A model generated the notes under the pieces. That model made no database searches. It was given only the letters and a program-made list of their open reading frames with translations, and was not told the origin of the DNA. From positions 62,001 to 126,000 of the forward strand of contig NZ_FODS01000003.1 in NCBI RefSeq assembly GCF_900110425.1: a stretch of DNA of 64,000 bases. Direction: 5' to 3'. Of the stretch, positions 63,479 to 64,000 are shown one piece after another (position 1 is the stretch's first letter; every line of letters starts with the position of its first letter). This DNA is from Salinihabitans flavidus. Lineage in GTDB: Bacteria; Pseudomonadota; Alphaproteobacteria; Rhodobacterales; Rhodobacteraceae. A program made the position numbers and the translations under genes.

Positions 63479-64000
63479 ACGCGGCTATCATCACGGCAAT
63501 CTGCGCCAGGCTTTGGTGGAGGCGGCGCTCCGTTTGATCGAGGCGCGCGGCCCGATGGGCTTTACCCTGACGGAGGCGGCCAAACAGGCCGGCGTGACCC
63601 CGGCCGCCGTCTATCGTCATTTCGAGGGGCGCGAAGACCTCATCGCGGAAGCGGCGCGTCAGGGCTATGAGATTTTTACCGATGTGATGCAGTTCGCCTA
63701 CGAGAAAGGGCAGCCCTCCGCGCTCGCCGCGTTCGAGGCGACAGGCCGAGCCTATCTCGCGTTCGCGCGCAAATACCCCGGCCACTACATCGCCATGTTC
63801 GAAAGCGGTATTTCGGTGAACCGCACGCCCGAACTTGCGGCGATCGCCACCCGCGCACGCGCCGTTCTGGAACGTGCCGCCGAAGATCTTTCACAGCATA
63901 TTCCGCCCGAAAAGCGCCCCCCCGCCTCGATGTTCTCGGCCCACATCTGGGCCATGAGCCACGGCGTTGTGGAGCTTTTCGCCCGCAACTCCCCCGGTAC
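63471..64000 (+). CDS. TetR/AcrR family regulator (3' end outside window)
   Basis: The frame opens at the ATG at 63471 inside the end of ppk2 and runs off the window (at least 176 residues). The translation starts [19 protein letters not shown], followed by a TetR HTH ([30 protein letters not shown]). The C-terminal part ([20 protein letters not shown]) is like the WHG/TetR_C_33 type. It is translationally coupled to ppk2 and may regulate it. The ligand is unknown. The C-terminus is not seen. Confidence 0.88.
   Translation, partial: MAKRGYHHGNLRQALVEAALRLIEARGPMGFTLTEAAKQAGVTPAAVYRHFEGREDLIAEAARQGYEIFTDVMQFAYEKGQPSALAAFEATGRAYLAFARKYPGHYIAMFESGISVNRTPELAAIATRARAVLERAAEDLSQHIPPEKRPPASMFSAHIWAMSHGVVELFARNSPG

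Overview
This is a G+C-rich bacterial chromosome segment. Gene content and order point to an alphaproteobacterium of the order Rhodobacterales (Rhodobacter/Roseobacter group). The evidence is a 14-subunit complex I operon that runs into birA, coaX and an RNase J gene, a leucine-degradation operon, several lineage-restricted DUF families (5333, 5337, 6456, 6477), and a pair of FAD/GcvT-type demethylating dehydrogenases. I cannot name a genus. No rRNA, tRNA, CRISPR array, intact insertion sequence or prophage was recognised. Family names and DUF numbers come from my own recognition of the translated sequences; no database search was run.

Layout. 1-2000: the end of an unknown gene and a DEAD-box RNA helicase, closed by a strong hairpin terminator. 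2045-22140 (minus strand): one long, tightly spaced operon nuoA-B-C-x-D-E-x-F-x-x-G-x-H-I-CMD-J-K-L-M-N-birA-coaX-rnj; x marks small lipoprotein or membrane genes and CMD is a carboxymuconolactone-decarboxylase-like gene. 22464-23926: a DUF2332 gene and a gene-poor patch. 23927-32510 (minus): the leucine/isovalerate operon (isovaleryl-CoA dehydrogenase, flavoprotein reductase, MCC beta, MCC alpha, two tandem GSTs, HMG-CoA lyase, methylglutaconyl-CoA hydratase). 32714-34757 (plus): an L,D-transpeptidase, then scoA/scoB, which can activate the acetoacetate made by HMG-CoA lyase. 35163-39651: lytic transglycosylase, NfeD-SPFH membrane pair, small membrane protein. 39763-45432: EcsC, GNAT, flavin reductase, MTA phosphorylase, LysE exporter, apt, FAD-linked oxidase. 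45490-56851: a metallo-beta-lactamase-like secreted protein, two paralogous 805-806 aa FAD/GcvT dehydrogenases, DUF2254, OxyR, DUF6456, a frameshifted DUF6477 gene and an MttB-family methyltransferase. 57037-64000: guaA, EamA transporter, an unassigned P-loop protein, metA, alpha/beta hydrolase, ppk2 and a TetR regulator cut by the window end.

Most interesting signals. (1) A 51-bp element occurs three times in intergenic DNA (28917-28967, 34852-34902 inverted, 59605-59655). Each copy has four ACCGAC units at an exact 11-bp period followed by a TTTTC block, and pairs match at 40-41 of 51 positions. It looks like a dispersed binding site for a winged-helix response regulator or an undescribed extragenic repeat. 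(2) A shared 15-bp palindrome CGACA-N5-TGTCG lies upstream of both FAD/GcvT paralogues, pointing to one unidentified regulator of a methylated-amine demethylation regulon. (3) The DUF6477 gene is broken at a G run. (4) OxyR has both redox cysteines, and a perfect 10-bp inverted repeat covers its start codon.
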